Positions 63,980 to 64,000 of a stretch of DNA of 64,000 nt are shown one piece after another (within the stretch, counting starts at the first letter, position 1; every line of letters begins with the position of its first letter). The position numbers and the translations under genes are program-made. This DNA comes from Sinosporangium album. Lineage in GTDB: Bacteria; Actinomycetota; Actinomycetes; Streptosporangiales; Streptosporangiaceae. The notes under the pieces were generated by a model. That model did not search any database. It was not told where the DNA came from and saw only the letters and a program-made list of their open reading frames with translations. The stretch is from NCBI RefSeq assembly GCF_900100605.1, contig NZ_FNCN01000009.1, positions 62,001-126,000 of the forward strand, written 5' to 3'.

Positions 63980-64000
63980 ATGAGCCACCTTGGAGAGCGT
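63980..64000 (+). CDS. Start of an anti-sigma factor gene (RseA-like), 3' partial
   Basis: ATG 63980 begins two bases after the sigE stop, with GGGGAGGAAG upstream, and the visible codons read MSHLGER. Zinc-type anti-sigma E factors often begin this way (HLGxR before the ALVDGEL helix). Only seven codons lie in the window, so the call rests on position. Confidence 0.6.

Overview
The window is high-GC, densely coded DNA from an actinobacterium. The genes mshB (mycothiol synthesis), a DUF3117 protein, a seven-iron ferredoxin, an ECF sigma factor followed by the start of an anti-sigma gene, and frequent GTG/TTG starts all point to Actinomycetes. The gene set and style suit Streptosporangiales-like genera, but I could not test this by database search. 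I see no rRNA, tRNA, insertion sequence, integrase or CRISPR array.

Layout. 1-4.1 kb: end of a chromosomal type IV secretion-like locus (polytopic VirB6/TrbL-like protein, NTF2-fold TcpC/VirB8-like protein, transglycosylase plus NlpC/P60 wall hydrolase), then a MutT Nudix gene. 4.6-8.7 kb: two large low-complexity exported or membrane proteins. 9.2-12.4 kb: an operon of ImmA/IrrE-type metallopeptidase, frameshifted 7TM MAB_1171c-type protein and cytochrome P450. 12.4-21.0 kb: two unrelated succinate dehydrogenase operons on opposite strands around a LysR gene. 21.1-24.5 kb: a heterodimeric ABC exporter with one dead and one complete ATP site. 24.5-33.6 kb: S9 peptidase, mshB, small membrane protein, flavin reductase, exported DUF3761-like protein, HExxH membrane protein, penicillin-acylase-family hydrolase and RraA.

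33.6-48.0 kb is the accessory region. It begins with an AT-richer promoter followed by three coupled genes ending in a STAND (NB-ARC/TPR) ATPase whose N-terminus carries an amyloid/RHIM-like VQAG...HGGVHFH motif. A class II Fic protein is convergent to it. An HxlR repressor and Old Yellow Enzyme follow, divergent across a clear operator. The last unit is a three-gene minus-strand operon: a 1207-residue protein with a long disordered linker, a RelE-like/UvrD helicase fusion, and a 614-residue sigma-region-4 plus winged-helix protein. The two outer proteins are paralogues sharing N- and C-terminal domains. This operon is my best candidate for an undescribed system, possibly anti-phage or transcription-coupled DNA processing.

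48.1-64 kb: core metabolism. It holds a methyltransferase, an orphan binding lipoprotein, fdxA, the succinylase lysine branch genes dapC, dapD and dapE, two LOG-family genes, a DivIVA-like protein coupled to tag (3-methyladenine glycosylase), DUF3117, pepA, an O-methyltransferase and sigE with a putative autoregulated promoter, ending seven codons into an anti-sigma gene.

Non-coding structure includes several strong terminator hairpins, one dispersed repeat family seen twice (16.19-16.32 and 52.79-52.94 kb), a 49-bp perfect direct repeat upstream of fic, and several short tandem repeats.
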